The notes: generated by a model from the sequence alone, not told the origin. DNA of 64,000 nt from Aestuariivita sp. (GCF_021404545.1 NZ_JAAWWD010000033.1:124001-188000), one strand, 5' to 3'. Shown: positions 7,721 to 16,445, numbered from the stretch's first letter. Numbers and translations are program-made.

Positions 7721-8244
7721 TGCGGCCTCCGGTGACGGTAGACTGTGGTGTCATCCGCGGTCTCACCGCGCGGCAAGGGAGCGTTCGGGTCTGGCGTGGC
7801 GCCGAGACATGTAGCCAGCGCTTCGGACCGGGTGTTGCCGGGCGTGATATAGCTGACGATGCTCGGCGCGTCAGAGGCGGCCCAGTACCAATCCAGTGCG
7901 GCCCGGGCGCCCTCCTGGGCGTAGCCATTGCCTTCGGCGGAGGCGCCCAGACTCCAGCCCAGTTCGGGTTCGGGAAAGGCATCCGGTTTGAGGATGCCGA
8001 TATCGCCCAAGAAACGGTCTTCTTTATCGGTAAGCGTCCAGGCGCCGAAGCCGTGTAGGCACCAGTTGGCGCTGTTGTTTGCGAAATAGTCCCAGGCCGC
8101 ATCGCGGTTGAACGGGCCACCCATGTATTTCATGCGCGGGTCGGCGAGCATGGTGGCGAAAGCCGCGAAGTCGCGTGCCTCGTGGCCGCGCAGGATCAGA
8201 CGGGCCGTCTCGATCCGGGGGATATGGGTGGAGAGGGGCGTCAT
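7717..8244 (-). CDS. GNAT acetyltransferase, array member 1
   Basis: 175 residues from the ATG at 8244; the frame is open for 70 more codons upstream, but that stretch is Arg/Pro-rich and overlaps the ffh-GNAT spacer, so it is not taken as coding. The protein reads IPRIETARLILRGHEARDFAAF, MGGPFNRDAAW, LHGFGAWTL, ELGWSLGASAEGNGYAQEGA (acetyl-CoA loop) and ITPGNTRSEALATCLGA. It lies 133 bases downstream of ffh and opens the chain of 4-base overlaps running to chorismate mutase. Substrate unknown. Confidence 0.86.
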   Translation of the reverse strand: MTPLSTHIPRIETARLILRGHEARDFAAFATMLADPRMKYMGGPFNRDAAWDYFANNSANWCLHGFGAWTLTDKEDRFLGDIGILKPDAFPEPELGWSLGASAEGNGYAQEGARAALDWYWAASDAPSIVSYITPGNTRSEALATCLGATPDPNAPLPRGETADDTTVYRHRRPQ

Positions 8245-8377
8245 CGCAGCGTGAACGGGATCCGAAAGCCGCGCTGCCGCGCGACACTTGATGCCACGGA
8301 AAGGCGGATGCGACGCAATTCGTCGCGCGCAGCACCGGTGGCGGACAGCCGTATTTGAGAAGAGAAGAAAGGGCGGG

Positions 8378-9877
8378 TCATTTCTTTTTGCCGAAGCCGG
8401 AGAGGCCGGGCGGCAAGGCCATGCCGCCACCCAGGCCCGGAAGCTTGCCCGCACCGCCCATTTGTTTGGCGGCCGCTTCGAGCGCTTTGGGGTCCATACC
8501 TTGCGCCATGGCGGCGGGGTCCATGCCGCCTTTGCCCATCATCGCCTTCATCGCCTGTTTCATCATGCCGCCTTTACCCTTGCCGAGCTTTTTCATCATG
8601 TCGGACATCTGGCGGTGCATCTTGAGGAGCTTGTTGAGGTCCGAGACCTCCATGCCCGACCCTTTGGCGATGCGTTTCTTGCGGCTGGCCTGCAGGATCT
8701 GCGGCGCGGCGCGTTCCTTTTTTGTCATCGACTGGATCATGGCGATCTGCTGGCGCAGGATCTTGTCGTCGAAGCCTGCCTCCTGCACCTGTTTGGCCAT
8801 TTTGCCCATGCCGGGCATCATGCCCATCATCCCTTCCATGCCGCCCATCTTGATCATCTGTTCGAGCTGCATCTTGAGGTCGTTCATGTTGAACTGACCT
8901 TTGGACATGCGGCGCATCATCTTTTCGGCCTGCTCGGCCTCGATGGTTTCCTGGGCCTTTTCGACAAGGGCGACGATGTCGCCCATCCCGAGGATGCGGC
9001 CTGCGACGCGGTCGGGCTCGAACGTTTCGATCGCGTCCATCTTTTCACCCAAACCGACAAAGCGGATGGGCTTGCCGGTGACCGCGCGCATGGACAAGGC
9101 GGCCCCGCCGCGCCCGTCGCCGTCCATCCGTGTCAGAACCACGCCTGAGACGCCGATCTTGTCGTCGAATTCGGTGGCAACGTTCACTGCGTCCTGACCG
9201 GTGAGCCCATCGACCACCAAGAGCGTCTCACGCGGCTGCGCCACGTCGCGCACGGCGGCGGCCTGCGCGATCAACTCCTGATCGATGTGCAGGCGTCCGG
9301 CTGTGTCAAGCATGTAGACGTCGTAGCCGCCCAAGGACGCCTGTGTCTTGGCCCGTTTGGCGATGGCGACGGGGTATTCGCCCTTGACGATGGGAAGGGT
9401 GTCGACGCCGATCTGGGCGCCCAGAATGGCGAGTTGCTCCATCGCGGCCGGGCGGTTGGTATCGAGCGAGGCCATCAACACCTTCTTGCCCTCGCGGTCT
9501 TTCAGGCGTTTGGCGAGCTTGGCTGTTGTCGTGGTTTTGCCCGACCCCTGAAGGCCCACCATCAGGATGGGTGCCGGTGGGTTGTCGATTTTCAGTGCGC
9601 CGGGGTCGCCGTCGCCTTGCAGCACATGCACCAGTTCGTCATGTACGATCTTGACGACTTGTTGGCCGGGCGTGACCGATTTGGTGACAGCCTGTCCGGT
9701 GGCCTTGTCCTGCACAGCCTTGACGAAATCGCGCGCGACCGGGAGGGAGACGTCGGCCTCCAAGAGGGCGACGCGCACCTCACGCAGGGCGGTCTTGACG
9801 TCTTCTTCGGACAGGGCACCCTGTTTCGTCAGCCGGTCGAAGACGCCAGAGAGACGCGTCGATAGGTTTTCAAACAT
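8378..9877 (-). CDS. ffh: Signal recognition particle protein Ffh
   Basis: 499 residues. Ffh, the SRP54 GTPase, binds 4.5S RNA and signal sequences of nascent membrane proteins. Order: N domain (MFENLSTRLSGVFDRLTKQG), G domain with P-loop GLQGSGKTTTTAKLA, DTAGR and LTRMDGDGRGGAA, then a Met-rich M domain (KMGGMEGMMGMMPGMGKMAKQ) ending LPGLGGGMALPPGLSGFGKKK. The start ATG at 9877 has a strong AGGAGG upstream; the longer open frame reaching 10180 is rejected as it lacks family similarity. First gene of the block running to rpmE. Confidence 0.97.
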   Translation of the reverse strand: MFENLSTRLSGVFDRLTKQGALSEEDVKTALREVRVALLEADVSLPVARDFVKAVQDKATGQAVTKSVTPGQQVVKIVHDELVHVLQGDGDPGALKIDNPPAPILMVGLQGSGKTTTTAKLAKRLKDREGKKVLMASLDTNRPAAMEQLAILGAQIGVDTLPIVKGEYPVAIAKRAKTQASLGGYDVYMLDTAGRLHIDQELIAQAAAVRDVAQPRETLLVVDGLTGQDAVNVATEFDDKIGVSGVVLTRMDGDGRGGAALSMRAVTGKPIRFVGLGEKMDAIETFEPDRVAGRILGMGDIVALVEKAQETIEAEQAEKMMRRMSKGQFNMNDLKMQLEQMIKMGGMEGMMGMMPGMGKMAKQVQEAGFDDKILRQQIAMIQSMTKKERAAPQILQASRKKRIAKGSGMEVSDLNKLLKMHRQMSDMMKKLGKGKGGMMKQAMKAMMGKGGMDPAAMAQGMDPKALEAAAKQMGGAGKLPGLGGGMALPPGLSGFGKKK

Positions 9878-10263
9878 GTCTCGGCCTCCTGCGCCGGTCG
9901 GTCGTTCTGCCCCAGACATAAGCAAGGGCGGCTCAATGCACAAATGCCCCCACGGGCGCAACGCGCTGGTGGAGGGCGATCCCCTGAGGGCGGGGACCGG
10001 AAGGATGACGCTTCCGGATCTGTGGGGGAGGTAGATCGGATATCGAACGGAGTCAAGTCCGGGGCGGCGGCGGCGCGGGTCTTTTTGGGATCGTGTTGGA
10101 CCGCATCGCGACCGATCTTTCGGGCGAGGAGCATTTGCCGCGGCGTTGCGCGGACCGGCTCCAGGCCGGGTGTGGTCCACGCCCGCAATTCGGGCCGCGA
10201 TTTCGACTTAGCGAAAGTGGGGGCGTGCGCGCATCGTCCCAAGGACCATGTCACAACCGAGGA
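9878..10263. other. Spacer upstream of ffh
   Basis: Nearly 390 bases with no convincing gene. It should hold the ffh promoter and leader on the minus strand. I looked for an SRP RNA core and for tRNA folds and saw neither. GC-rich short hairpins are present (for example around 10003-10020) but none followed by a T-run. Confidence 0.5.
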
Positions 10264-10519
10264 TCATTTGTGCCCAGCGGACGAGGACGGCCAGGCCACC
10301 ACACCCAGACCGCCGCCGAGGATGATCAGGATCAGCGTCGCCCACAGGCTGCCTGACAGGATCAAAACGCCAGGGCGTCGCAAGGGCCAAACGGAGGATC
10401 GGCGTGCTGATCGCGAGACCCAACTGTGTCCCTTTGGCAATCCGCACTGGGTCGGTTTTGCGGGTGACTTTCCTGAGCCAAAGCGCACGGCGCCGCGCGG
10501 TTGTGTCAAACTCCTGCGC
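10264..10519 (-). pseudogene. Possible frameshifted small membrane-protein gene behind azoR
   Basis: Downstream of azoR, the frame in phase with azoR gives a protein-like stretch (QEFDTTARRRALWLRK, later AKGTQLGLAISTPILRLAL) that becomes Arg/Pro-rich near base 10375, while the neighbouring minus-strand frame then becomes protein-like with an obvious membrane helix (GVLILSGSLWATLILIILGG) and ends at 10264. Together they suggest one small membrane protein interrupted by a single frameshift, or a sequencing error. No clear start codon or ribosome binding site was found, so this stays tentative. Confidence 0.3.
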
Positions 10520-10540
10520 GGATGCGCCGCCACCCGGGTG

Positions 10541-11122
10541 TCACGCGGCGAGCCGTGTCACCGCCCGATATGCGGAATCCAATGCCGCCGCAGGATCAAT
10601 GGCCAATTGGTCGGCCGCCACGACCTCGACATCGGTGATGCCGACAAACCGCATGATATGCGCGACATAGCCGCTTGCAAATTCGAGTTCCGACCCGATC
10701 TTGGTGCCACCGGAAAATACTGCGATAACCGCGCGCTTGCCGTAGAGCAGACCTCGGGGGCAATTCGCAGTGTACTCAAACGTGCGACCGGAGCGCCTGG
10801 CCAGGTCGATCCAGGCCTTGAAGCTGGCGGGGACCGAAAAGTTGTAGATCGGCAGACCGATCACAACGGTGTCGGCGGCGATCAGTTCATCGACCAGTTG
10901 GTCGGACAAGGCCAGTATGAAATTCTGTTCGGTGCTGCGCTGGTCGGCGGCGGTGAAGGTGGCGGTCACCCATGCGTCGTCGATCTGCGGCAGTGGCGCT
11001 GCCAAATCGCGCCGAACCACCTTGTCGGGGCCCAGATGCGCGACGATCCGGCTGGAAAGCTTCCGGGAGGTGGAACCGGTGAGGCGGGTCGAGGCGTCGA
11101 TATGCAGAAGGGTGTTGGCCAT
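10541..11122 (-). CDS. azoR: FMN-dependent NADH-azoreductase
   Basis: 193 residues of the flavodoxin-like AzoR family, which reduces quinones and azo compounds by two-electron transfer from NADH. The N-terminus LLHIDASTRLTGSTSRKLSS forms the FMN phosphate loop, and GLPIYNFSVPASFKAWIDLARRSGRTFEYT binds the flavin ring; AVIAVFSGGT follows. It is divergent from a LysR regulator with an inverted repeat in the 130-base spacer, so the regulator probably controls it in response to quinone or thiol stress. Complete and of usual length. Confidence 0.92.
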   Translation of the reverse strand: MANTLLHIDASTRLTGSTSRKLSSRIVAHLGPDKVVRRDLAAPLPQIDDAWVTATFTAADQRSTEQNFILALSDQLVDELIAADTVVIGLPIYNFSVPASFKAWIDLARRSGRTFEYTANCPRGLLYGKRAVIAVFSGGTKIGSELEFASGYVAHIMRFVGITDVEVVAADQLAIDPAAALDSAYRAVTRLAA

Positions 11123-11214
11123 GACAGAATGTCCTTTGAGGTGCGCGGCGTATCGGTCAGGTCCAGAGAATTGATCCTTGCTAAATCGAACGCAACGCCC
11201 GATAAATCACATCA

Positions 11215-11234
11215 TATGTGGATTTTCGCACATA
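11215..11234. promoter_or_regulatory. Dyad TATGTG-N8-CACATA between azoR and lysR
   Basis: Inverted repeat TATGTG, 8 bases, CACATA, 18 bases before the LysR start codon, overlapping a second dyad CACAT-CAT-ATGTG (11208-11220). Its position in a divergent LysR/target spacer makes it a candidate operator for the regulator; it also fits the T-N11-A type of half-site layout only loosely. Confidence 0.5.
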
Positions 11235-11252
11235 ACTTTTTCGAGGGGCAGT

Positions 11253-12131
11253 ATGGAAAACTGGGACGAAGTCAAAACAGCCTTTCAGGTCGCGCGGATG
11301 GGCACGGTCAGCGGCGCGGCAGAGGTTCTTGGCGTGCATCATGCCACTGTGATCCGCCATATTGACGCCATCGAGGGACGGCTGGGGGTAAAGCTGTTTC
11401 AACGCCATGCGCGCGGGTACACGCCAACCGAGGCAGGCGAGGATCTGTTGCGCGTGGCCCAGGCGACCGAGGATCAGTTCAACCAGCTTTCGGGCAGGAT
11501 CAAGGGGCAGGGTAACGATGTCACCGGTGAGCTGGTCGTGACCTCCCTGGTGTCCCTGGCCCCTTTGCTCACCCCTGCACTAACAGAATTTCAGACCGTG
11601 CATGACGGGGTGATCGTGCGCTTCCTGACCGGGGCGCGCCTGTTCCGGCTGGAATATGGCGAGGCGCATGTAGCGATCCGCGCGGGCACGGTGCCGGATC
11701 AGCCGGATAACGTCGTTCAGGCCTTTGGCAAGCAACGGATGGGGCTTTATGCCAGTCGCGCCTATGCCGAGCGGTACGGGGTTCCCGACACGCTTGCCGA
11801 CTTTCCCAAACACAGGTTTGTCGATCATGACGATGCCAGTTCCCGCGCTCCGTTCAGCCGCTGGTTGCGCGCCAATGTGCCAACCGAGGCGATCATGTTC
11901 CGCGCCATCGATGACCGGACGTTGACGCAAGCCGTGCGACTGGGTGCAGGGATCGGATTTGTGCCCGAATGGCAAGCCGTGGATGAACCCGACCTGATCG
12001 AGGTGCTGCCACCCAGTGAGGAATGGGACGGTTTGGTCTGGCTGGTCACTCACGTGGATCTGCACCGCACCACGAAAGTGCAGGCGTTTCTGAGCTTTCT
12101 CAAGGAAAAGGCAAAGGATTGGGATCTATGA
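11253..12131 (+). CDS. LysR-type transcriptional regulator
   Basis: 292 residues. The N-terminal winged helix-turn-helix reads WDEVKTAFQVARMGTVSGAAEVLGVHHATVIRHIDAIEGRLGVKLFQR, followed by a periplasmic-binding-like effector domain. The start ATG at 11253 has GAGGGGC in front and fits the family; an upstream in-frame start would add 25 non-homologous residues. It is divergent from azoR and overlaps the following exporter gene by ATGA, so it may control both. The effector is unknown, quinones or similar electrophiles being plausible. Confidence 0.9.
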   Translation: MENWDEVKTAFQVARMGTVSGAAEVLGVHHATVIRHIDAIEGRLGVKLFQRHARGYTPTEAGEDLLRVAQATEDQFNQLSGRIKGQGNDVTGELVVTSLVSLAPLLTPALTEFQTVHDGVIVRFLTGARLFRLEYGEAHVAIRAGTVPDQPDNVVQAFGKQRMGLYASRAYAERYGVPDTLADFPKHRFVDHDDASSRAPFSRWLRANVPTEAIMFRAIDDRTLTQAVRLGAGIGFVPEWQAVDEPDLIEVLPPSEEWDGLVWLVTHVDLHRTTKVQAFLSFLKEKAKDWDL

Positions 12132-13012
12132 GCCCAGCCCTTCAGGGTCATGCCGCTATGCTGCTTTTCTCGGCCCTGGTGGCGGGGTCGTTTTCGTTGG
12201 GCTCACTGGCCGCAAACGAGATTGCGCCTGCGGCCCTCAACGCAGCACGATTTGCATTGGCCGCACTGGTGATCGGTGTGGCGGCACTGGCGCTGGGCAA
12301 GCTGGACCGTGCGGCGTTTGCAGCACCCTGGCGCTATCTGGTGCTGGGCGGGCTCTTTGCGATCTACTTCGTGTTGATGTTCGAAGGGCTCAAGACCGCA
12401 CCGCCGGTCAGCGCGGCGGCGGTTTTCACGCTGACGCCGGTGATGGCGGCAGGCTTCGGGTATCTGCTGATGCGCCAGATCACGACGCCGCGCATGGCGC
12501 TGGCGCTGGCGATTGGCGCTGGCGGCGCCCTGTGGGTCATCTTCCGTGCTGATCTGACCGCGCTCAGGGCATTTCGCATTGGCGGTGGCGAGGTTATCTA
12601 TTTCTGGGGCTGTGTGGCGCATGCGATCTATACGCCGATGGTGCGCAAATTGAACCGGGGCGAGCCTGCGGTCACCTTCACCTTTGGCATGCTCTTGGCG
12701 GGGTGTGTGGTGCTGCTGGTCTGGGGATGGAGCGATATCCGGGCCACCGATTGGGCGGGGCTGCCGGGCATCGTGTGGATCACGCTGGTCTATATCGCGA
12801 TCTTTGCCAGCTCGGCCACATTCGTTCTGCTGCAATTCGCGACGCTGCGGCTGCCTTCGGCCAAGGTGATGGCCTATACCTATCTCACCCCCAGCTGGGT
12901 CATCCTGTGGGAGCTGGCGCTGGGCAACGGCGCCCCGCGCGGGTTGGTGCTGGGCGGTATTGGTCTGACGGTTCTCGCGCTGCTCTTGCTGTTGAAGGAC
13001 AGCGACGCGTGA
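12128..13012 (+). CDS. EamA/DMT-family membrane transporter
   Basis: 294 residues with about ten hydrophobic segments and the internal EamA duplication. N-terminal half: LLFSALVAGSFSLGSLAANEIAPAALNAARFALAALV; second half begins near IGGGEVIYFWGCVAHAIYTPMVRKL. Members export amino acids, metabolites or drugs across the inner membrane. It overlaps the LysR gene by 4 bases (ATGA) and should be cotranscribed with it, perhaps removing a compound related to the AzoR substrate. The substrate cannot be told from sequence. Confidence 0.9.
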   Translation: MSPALQGHAAMLLFSALVAGSFSLGSLAANEIAPAALNAARFALAALVIGVAALALGKLDRAAFAAPWRYLVLGGLFAIYFVLMFEGLKTAPPVSAAAVFTLTPVMAAGFGYLLMRQITTPRMALALAIGAGGALWVIFRADLTALRAFRIGGGEVIYFWGCVAHAIYTPMVRKLNRGEPAVTFTFGMLLAGCVVLLVWGWSDIRATDWAGLPGIVWITLVYIAIFASSATFVLLQFATLRLPSAKVMAYTYLTPSWVILWELALGNGAPRGLVLGGIGLTVLALLLLLKDSDA

Positions 13013-13206
13013 GGCGGCGCATGGCCTGGCCCCGACGTGTCGGCCAGCATGCGCAGGTCGACACCTCTGCGCAGTGCGGCTGTCGCCATCACGGGTCGGC
13101 AGACCGTCCGTTCTGCCCCAGATTGTGTCTTTGGGGGAAGATGGCCTGTGCATCCCGGGCCAAGGGGACTAGCTTTCCCGCATAACATCGCAATCAGGAG
13201 AGTCTC

Positions 13207-14490
13207 ATGCGTTCTGCCGTCACTGCCCTCACACTCGCTACCGCGACCATGGCGCAGGCTGAGAATAGGATTGATGTGGTGCGGCCCGACGCACCCGCCC
13301 TTGCCGCCTATGGCGCGTTCAAGGTGGGCGTCACGACCCTGACCTTTGTGAACGAAGATCAAATCGATTTGGTCAACACCCCGGCCGAGGGCGATGTTCC
13401 AATCTATGATCGGCCTCTGACCGTCGAAGTCTGGTATCCCGCAGCATCCGACACGACATCCGGCAGCAGCTTTGAGGTGATCCTGCGGGATGGCGAAAGC
13501 ACCGCGACCCTGACCGGTCAGGCCGCGCGGGACGCGCAACCGCGTACCACCGGGACCTTTCCGCTTGTCATCGTCTCGCACGGCTATCCCGGCAACCGGT
13601 TCCTGATGTCGCCACTGGCCGAGAACCTGGCATCCAAGGGCTATGTCGTGGCCTCCATCGATCATCGCGACAGCACCTATGACGATCAAACGGCTTTTGG
13701 CTCCACTTTGGTCAACCGCCCCTGGGATCAACGGTTTGTTCTGGATCAGATGACCGATCTCGACAGTGATCTCGGAGCGATCATCGAAGACGACAATGCC
13801 GCGATCATCGGGTATTCCATGGGCGGCTACGGCGCGCTGATCTATGCCGGCGCAGGCGTAACGGAGGCCAGTACACAATATAGCTGGGGCGCGCCTCAAG
13901 GCCTTCTGGACCGCAACAGGATGGGCAGCCAGAGCCATCGGGAGTTGGAAGACGACCGGGTCAAGGCTTTTGTCGCCTTTGGCCCTTGGGGCAACAATAC
14001 AGGCTTTTGGGATGCTGATGGTCTGGCCGGGGTCGACAAGCCGCTGATGCTGATCGCCGGCAGTGTGGATTCCGTCTCGGTCTATGAGGCGATGCGCGGG
14101 ATCTTTGAAGGGACGCTGAACACCACGCGTCATCTTTTGACCTTCCAGAACGCGAACCATAATGCGGGTGCACCGATGCCTGCACCGGTCGAAAGCTATG
14201 CGCTGCCGGCCGTGAACGGCTGGTTCCCGTTCGAGCACTATGCCGATCCGGTTTGGGACAACACCCGGATGAACAACATCAGCCAGCATTTCATCACTGC
14301 TTATCTTGATCTGCACCTCAAGGGCGACGCGGCCAAGGCGGATTACCTCGATCTGGTTCCCAGCGGCGCCGAGGCTGTCTGGTCGCTTGATGACGCGGGC
14401 CAACCGACAGAGACCCACACCTATTGGGAAGGGTTCCGTGAGCAAAGCGCGGTCGGTCTGCGGTTCGAGACAAGACAGGCTGGCGAGTAA
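13207..14490 (+). CDS. Secreted alpha/beta hydrolase (PAF-acetylhydrolase/dienelactone hydrolase-like)
   Basis: 427 residues with a short signal peptide (MRSAVTALTLATATMAQA, cleavage after AQA). The hydrolase core shows FPLVIVSHGYPGNRF (oxyanion region), nucleophile elbow GYSMGG around residue 200, KPLMLIAGSVDSVSVYEA (Asp region) and NANHNAG (His region), the order of a Ser-Asp-His hydrolase resembling platelet-activating-factor acetylhydrolases. It probably acts in the periplasm or outside on an ester. It has an SD (CAGGAGAGTC) at the start and a terminator-like hairpin behind; no operon partner. Confidence 0.82.
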   Translation: MRSAVTALTLATATMAQAENRIDVVRPDAPALAAYGAFKVGVTTLTFVNEDQIDLVNTPAEGDVPIYDRPLTVEVWYPAASDTTSGSSFEVILRDGESTATLTGQAARDAQPRTTGTFPLVIVSHGYPGNRFLMSPLAENLASKGYVVASIDHRDSTYDDQTAFGSTLVNRPWDQRFVLDQMTDLDSDLGAIIEDDNAAIIGYSMGGYGALIYAGAGVTEASTQYSWGAPQGLLDRNRMGSQSHRELEDDRVKAFVAFGPWGNNTGFWDADGLAGVDKPLMLIAGSVDSVSVYEAMRGIFEGTLNTTRHLLTFQNANHNAGAPMPAPVESYALPAVNGWFPFEHYADPVWDNTRMNNISQHFITAYLDLHLKGDAAKADYLDLVPSGAEAVWSLDDAGQPTETHTYWEGFREQSAVGLRFETRQAGE

Positions 14491-14500
14491 GGCGAGAGTT

Positions 14501-14525
14501 GGCAGGGCGGTGTCGCCGCCCTGCC
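14501..14525 (+). terminator. Terminator-like hairpin after the secreted hydrolase
   Basis: Perfect 10-bp GC-rich stem (GGCAGGGCGG / CCGCCCTGCC) with a 5-base loop, 10 bases after the hydrolase stop codon, followed by GTTTCCT. The T-tract is short, so termination may be partial. Confidence 0.6.
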
Positions 14526-14596
14526 GTTTCCTATCAGGCCGCCCGCACGGGACGGCAGATCCGCCCCGCACCGGGGCGATCCCGGAGGCCATTGCC

Positions 14597-14618
14597 GTAG
14601 GGCGGGATTTATCCCGCC
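14597..14618. repeat. Copy of the 22-bp palindromic repeat
   Basis: GTAG followed by arms GGCGGGAT and ATCCCGCC around TT, a T/A variant of the unit at 1762, 1794, 4470 and 18994. It lies 17 bases beyond the stop codon of the phytase-like gene and may mark its 3' end. The compensating base changes in both arms keep the palindrome. Confidence 0.8.
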
Positions 14619-14634
14619 GCAGCTTTTCGATGGC

Positions 14635-15963
14635 TCAGCGCGCAGACAACAGTTCGGGCACATGCAGGCGAATGATTTCGTTGCTGTCGGCCACGCCCAG
14701 CTCCCTGCCCGCCGAGAACGGCAGGTTGTTGTCGTTTGACACCAGAATATGCTCGTCGCCATCGCGGAGCACGCTTTCGATGGTTACGAAAGGAAACACA
14801 AAGGTCCCGTCCGCCACATCGCCCGAGGTTCCGGTCATCCGGCTGATATTGTCGGGGTCCTGAATATCCATCAGGTCGATCTGAGCGACGCGGCGCACAA
14901 AGCCGTCTGCGTCGATCTGGGCTGTGTCGATCAGGGTCACGCGTTTGACCTCGGCGGGACGATCAAAGCAGCCCTCGGTGGCCCCATCCGTGCAGGCCGC
15001 CGACGGGTGGCCCTGACCGCCATCGCGTTCGATGACCAATGCACGGGTGTCGTCGATGAAGTTGAAATCGCCAATCGCGACAGCACCCTCGGTCAGCGCG
15101 AATTTGAAGCTGTCACCGGTCCATTCGCGCGCGACCGGATCAAAGGCCAGAACCCTTAGAAAGTTACCTTCTGTCGCGCCCGCATCATCCAGCAACGGTT
15201 TTTCCAGCATACCCCAAAGCAGGCTTTGATCCGGTGTCAGCGCCAGACCTTCATACCCGCCCGAACGCGGCAGTTTCCAATCCGCGCCACCCGCAGCGGG
15301 GATGCGCAGCGCTGGATGATCGGGTGAGCGTAGCTCCTCACCATCGACCTGTGTCGGGTAGACGCCGGTGACCTTGCCATCCAGCGTGGCCGCGATCAGG
15401 TAAGGTCCGAACTCCTCGCCGATCCAGACGGTATCGCCCACAACCTGTAGCCCTTCGAGGTCGAAATCACCCCCCGTCAGATAGCGGGTCTCGGTCGCTT
15501 CATGGATGATGCGGAACGGCACGTGATGGTCAGGGTCATGCAGCCAGACACGGTCGTTGATCGCGATCTCTCCGGTCTCGAAATCAGGTGTGATGCGGGT
15601 GAACCCCAGCAGCGCGTCGGGGCTGTTGGCCTTGGAACCGAAGCCGTTGTCGATCAGCGCGTAAAGGCTGCCATCCTCTGCCCGGTTGAGCGCATAGCCG
15701 GAAAACCCTTGCAGCGGCTGTCCGAAGAACGGGCGCATCAGGCCGTTTTGCTCGATGCTCAAGGGTGTGTTTGCGGGAGTGGCTCCGTTGGTGAATTTGC
15801 CGGAGATCCACGTCTCTTGCGGAGCATCGGCCGGTGGGACGGAAAACGAGAACGCGGGCAAAACTGCGTGGCCTGCAAGCGTGGCGGGCACCATATCCTG
15901 CGCGGCCAGTGGCAGGGCGGTCACGCTGGTCAAGGCGAGGGCGAGGGAAGTCAGGCGAAACAT
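14635..15963 (-). CDS. Exported phytase-like esterase family protein
   Basis: 442 residues from the ATG at 15963, which yields a signal peptide (MFRLTSLALALTSVTALPLAAQ); upstream in-frame codons give an Arg/Cys-rich extension and are rejected. The mature part matches the esterase-like phytase family with a beta-propeller appearance: GFSGYALNRAEDGSLYALIDNGFGSK, FDLEGLQVVGDTVWIGEEFGPYLI, GYEGLALTPDQSLLWGMLEKPL and IGDFNFIDDTRALVIERD. Two Cys in CTDGATEGC may form a disulfide. Likely periplasmic phosphoester hydrolase; the actual substrate is not proven for most members. Confidence 0.83.
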   Translation of the reverse strand: MFRLTSLALALTSVTALPLAAQDMVPATLAGHAVLPAFSFSVPPADAPQETWISGKFTNGATPANTPLSIEQNGLMRPFFGQPLQGFSGYALNRAEDGSLYALIDNGFGSKANSPDALLGFTRITPDFETGEIAINDRVWLHDPDHHVPFRIIHEATETRYLTGGDFDLEGLQVVGDTVWIGEEFGPYLIAATLDGKVTGVYPTQVDGEELRSPDHPALRIPAAGGADWKLPRSGGYEGLALTPDQSLLWGMLEKPLLDDAGATEGNFLRVLAFDPVAREWTGDSFKFALTEGAVAIGDFNFIDDTRALVIERDGGQGHPSAACTDGATEGCFDRPAEVKRVTLIDTAQIDADGFVRRVAQIDLMDIQDPDNISRMTGTSGDVADGTFVFPFVTIESVLRDGDEHILVSNDNNLPFSAGRELGVADSNEIIRLHVPELLSAR

Positions 15964-16065
15964 CGAGCATCTCCGGTATTTGCATCTAGATCTGCAAATC
16001 CTGGCGCGGCTTGGTAACACTTCCTTGACCGATTGATGACGATTGCAAAACGCTTTGGCCGGGGC

Positions 16066-16413
16066 TCAGGTGGGCGCGACCGGACCCTCTTCGTGGTTCA
16101 GTTCACGCTCCAGAAAGCGCTCGAACGCATCGAGGTTCACCGCCTCGAACTGACCAAAGCTCTGCATCCAGATCGAGGCGTCGCGCATCGCGTCGGGTTC
16201 CAGCTTGCACCATTTTACCCGCCCGCGCTTGTCCTGGCTGATCAGGCCCGCGCGGGTCAGAATGGTGAGATGTTTGGAGATCGCAGCCAGCGACATCTCG
16301 AACGGATCGGCTACGTCCGTGACCGCCATATCGTCTTCCAGCAGCATCACAAGGATCTGCCGTCGGGTCGGATCGGCCAGAGCGGCAAAAACAGCATCGA
16401 TCGAACTGGGCAT
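16066..16413 (-). CDS. ArsR-family winged-helix regulator
   Basis: 115 residues. FAALADPTRRQILVMLLEDDMAVTDVADPFEMSLAAISKHLTILTRAGLISQDKRGRVKWCKLEPDAM is a typical ArsR winged helix with recognition helix SLAAISKHL. No metal-binding CxC is seen in the DNA-binding helix; the C-terminus (IWMQSFGQFEAVNLDAFERFLERE) resembles the subgroup often paired with START-domain (AHSA1) proteins, though no such partner lies next to it. The ATG at 16413 is chosen for homology; 50 upstream codons in frame are not supported. Confidence 0.85.
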   Translation of the reverse strand: MPSSIDAVFAALADPTRRQILVMLLEDDMAVTDVADPFEMSLAAISKHLTILTRAGLISQDKRGRVKWCKLEPDAMRDASIWMQSFGQFEAVNLDAFERFLERELNHEEGPVAPT

Positions 16414-16445
16414 ACCAACCCTTCTAAGCCGAGGGCCGGCGTGGG

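Noticed and set aside
9940-10060. Possible 4.5S SRP RNA upstream of ffh
   Set aside because: A GGAAGGA-like stretch drew attention, but the conserved SRP domain IV loop sequence and pairing are not there.
9878-10180. N-terminal extension of Ffh by 101 residues
   Set aside because: No similarity to the family, Arg/Pro-rich; AGGAGG before the ATG at 9877 decides the start.
12880-14592. 570-codon minus-strand frame over the secreted hydrolase
   Set aside because: Opposite to a gene with signal peptide and catalytic motifs; no domain and no ribosome binding site.
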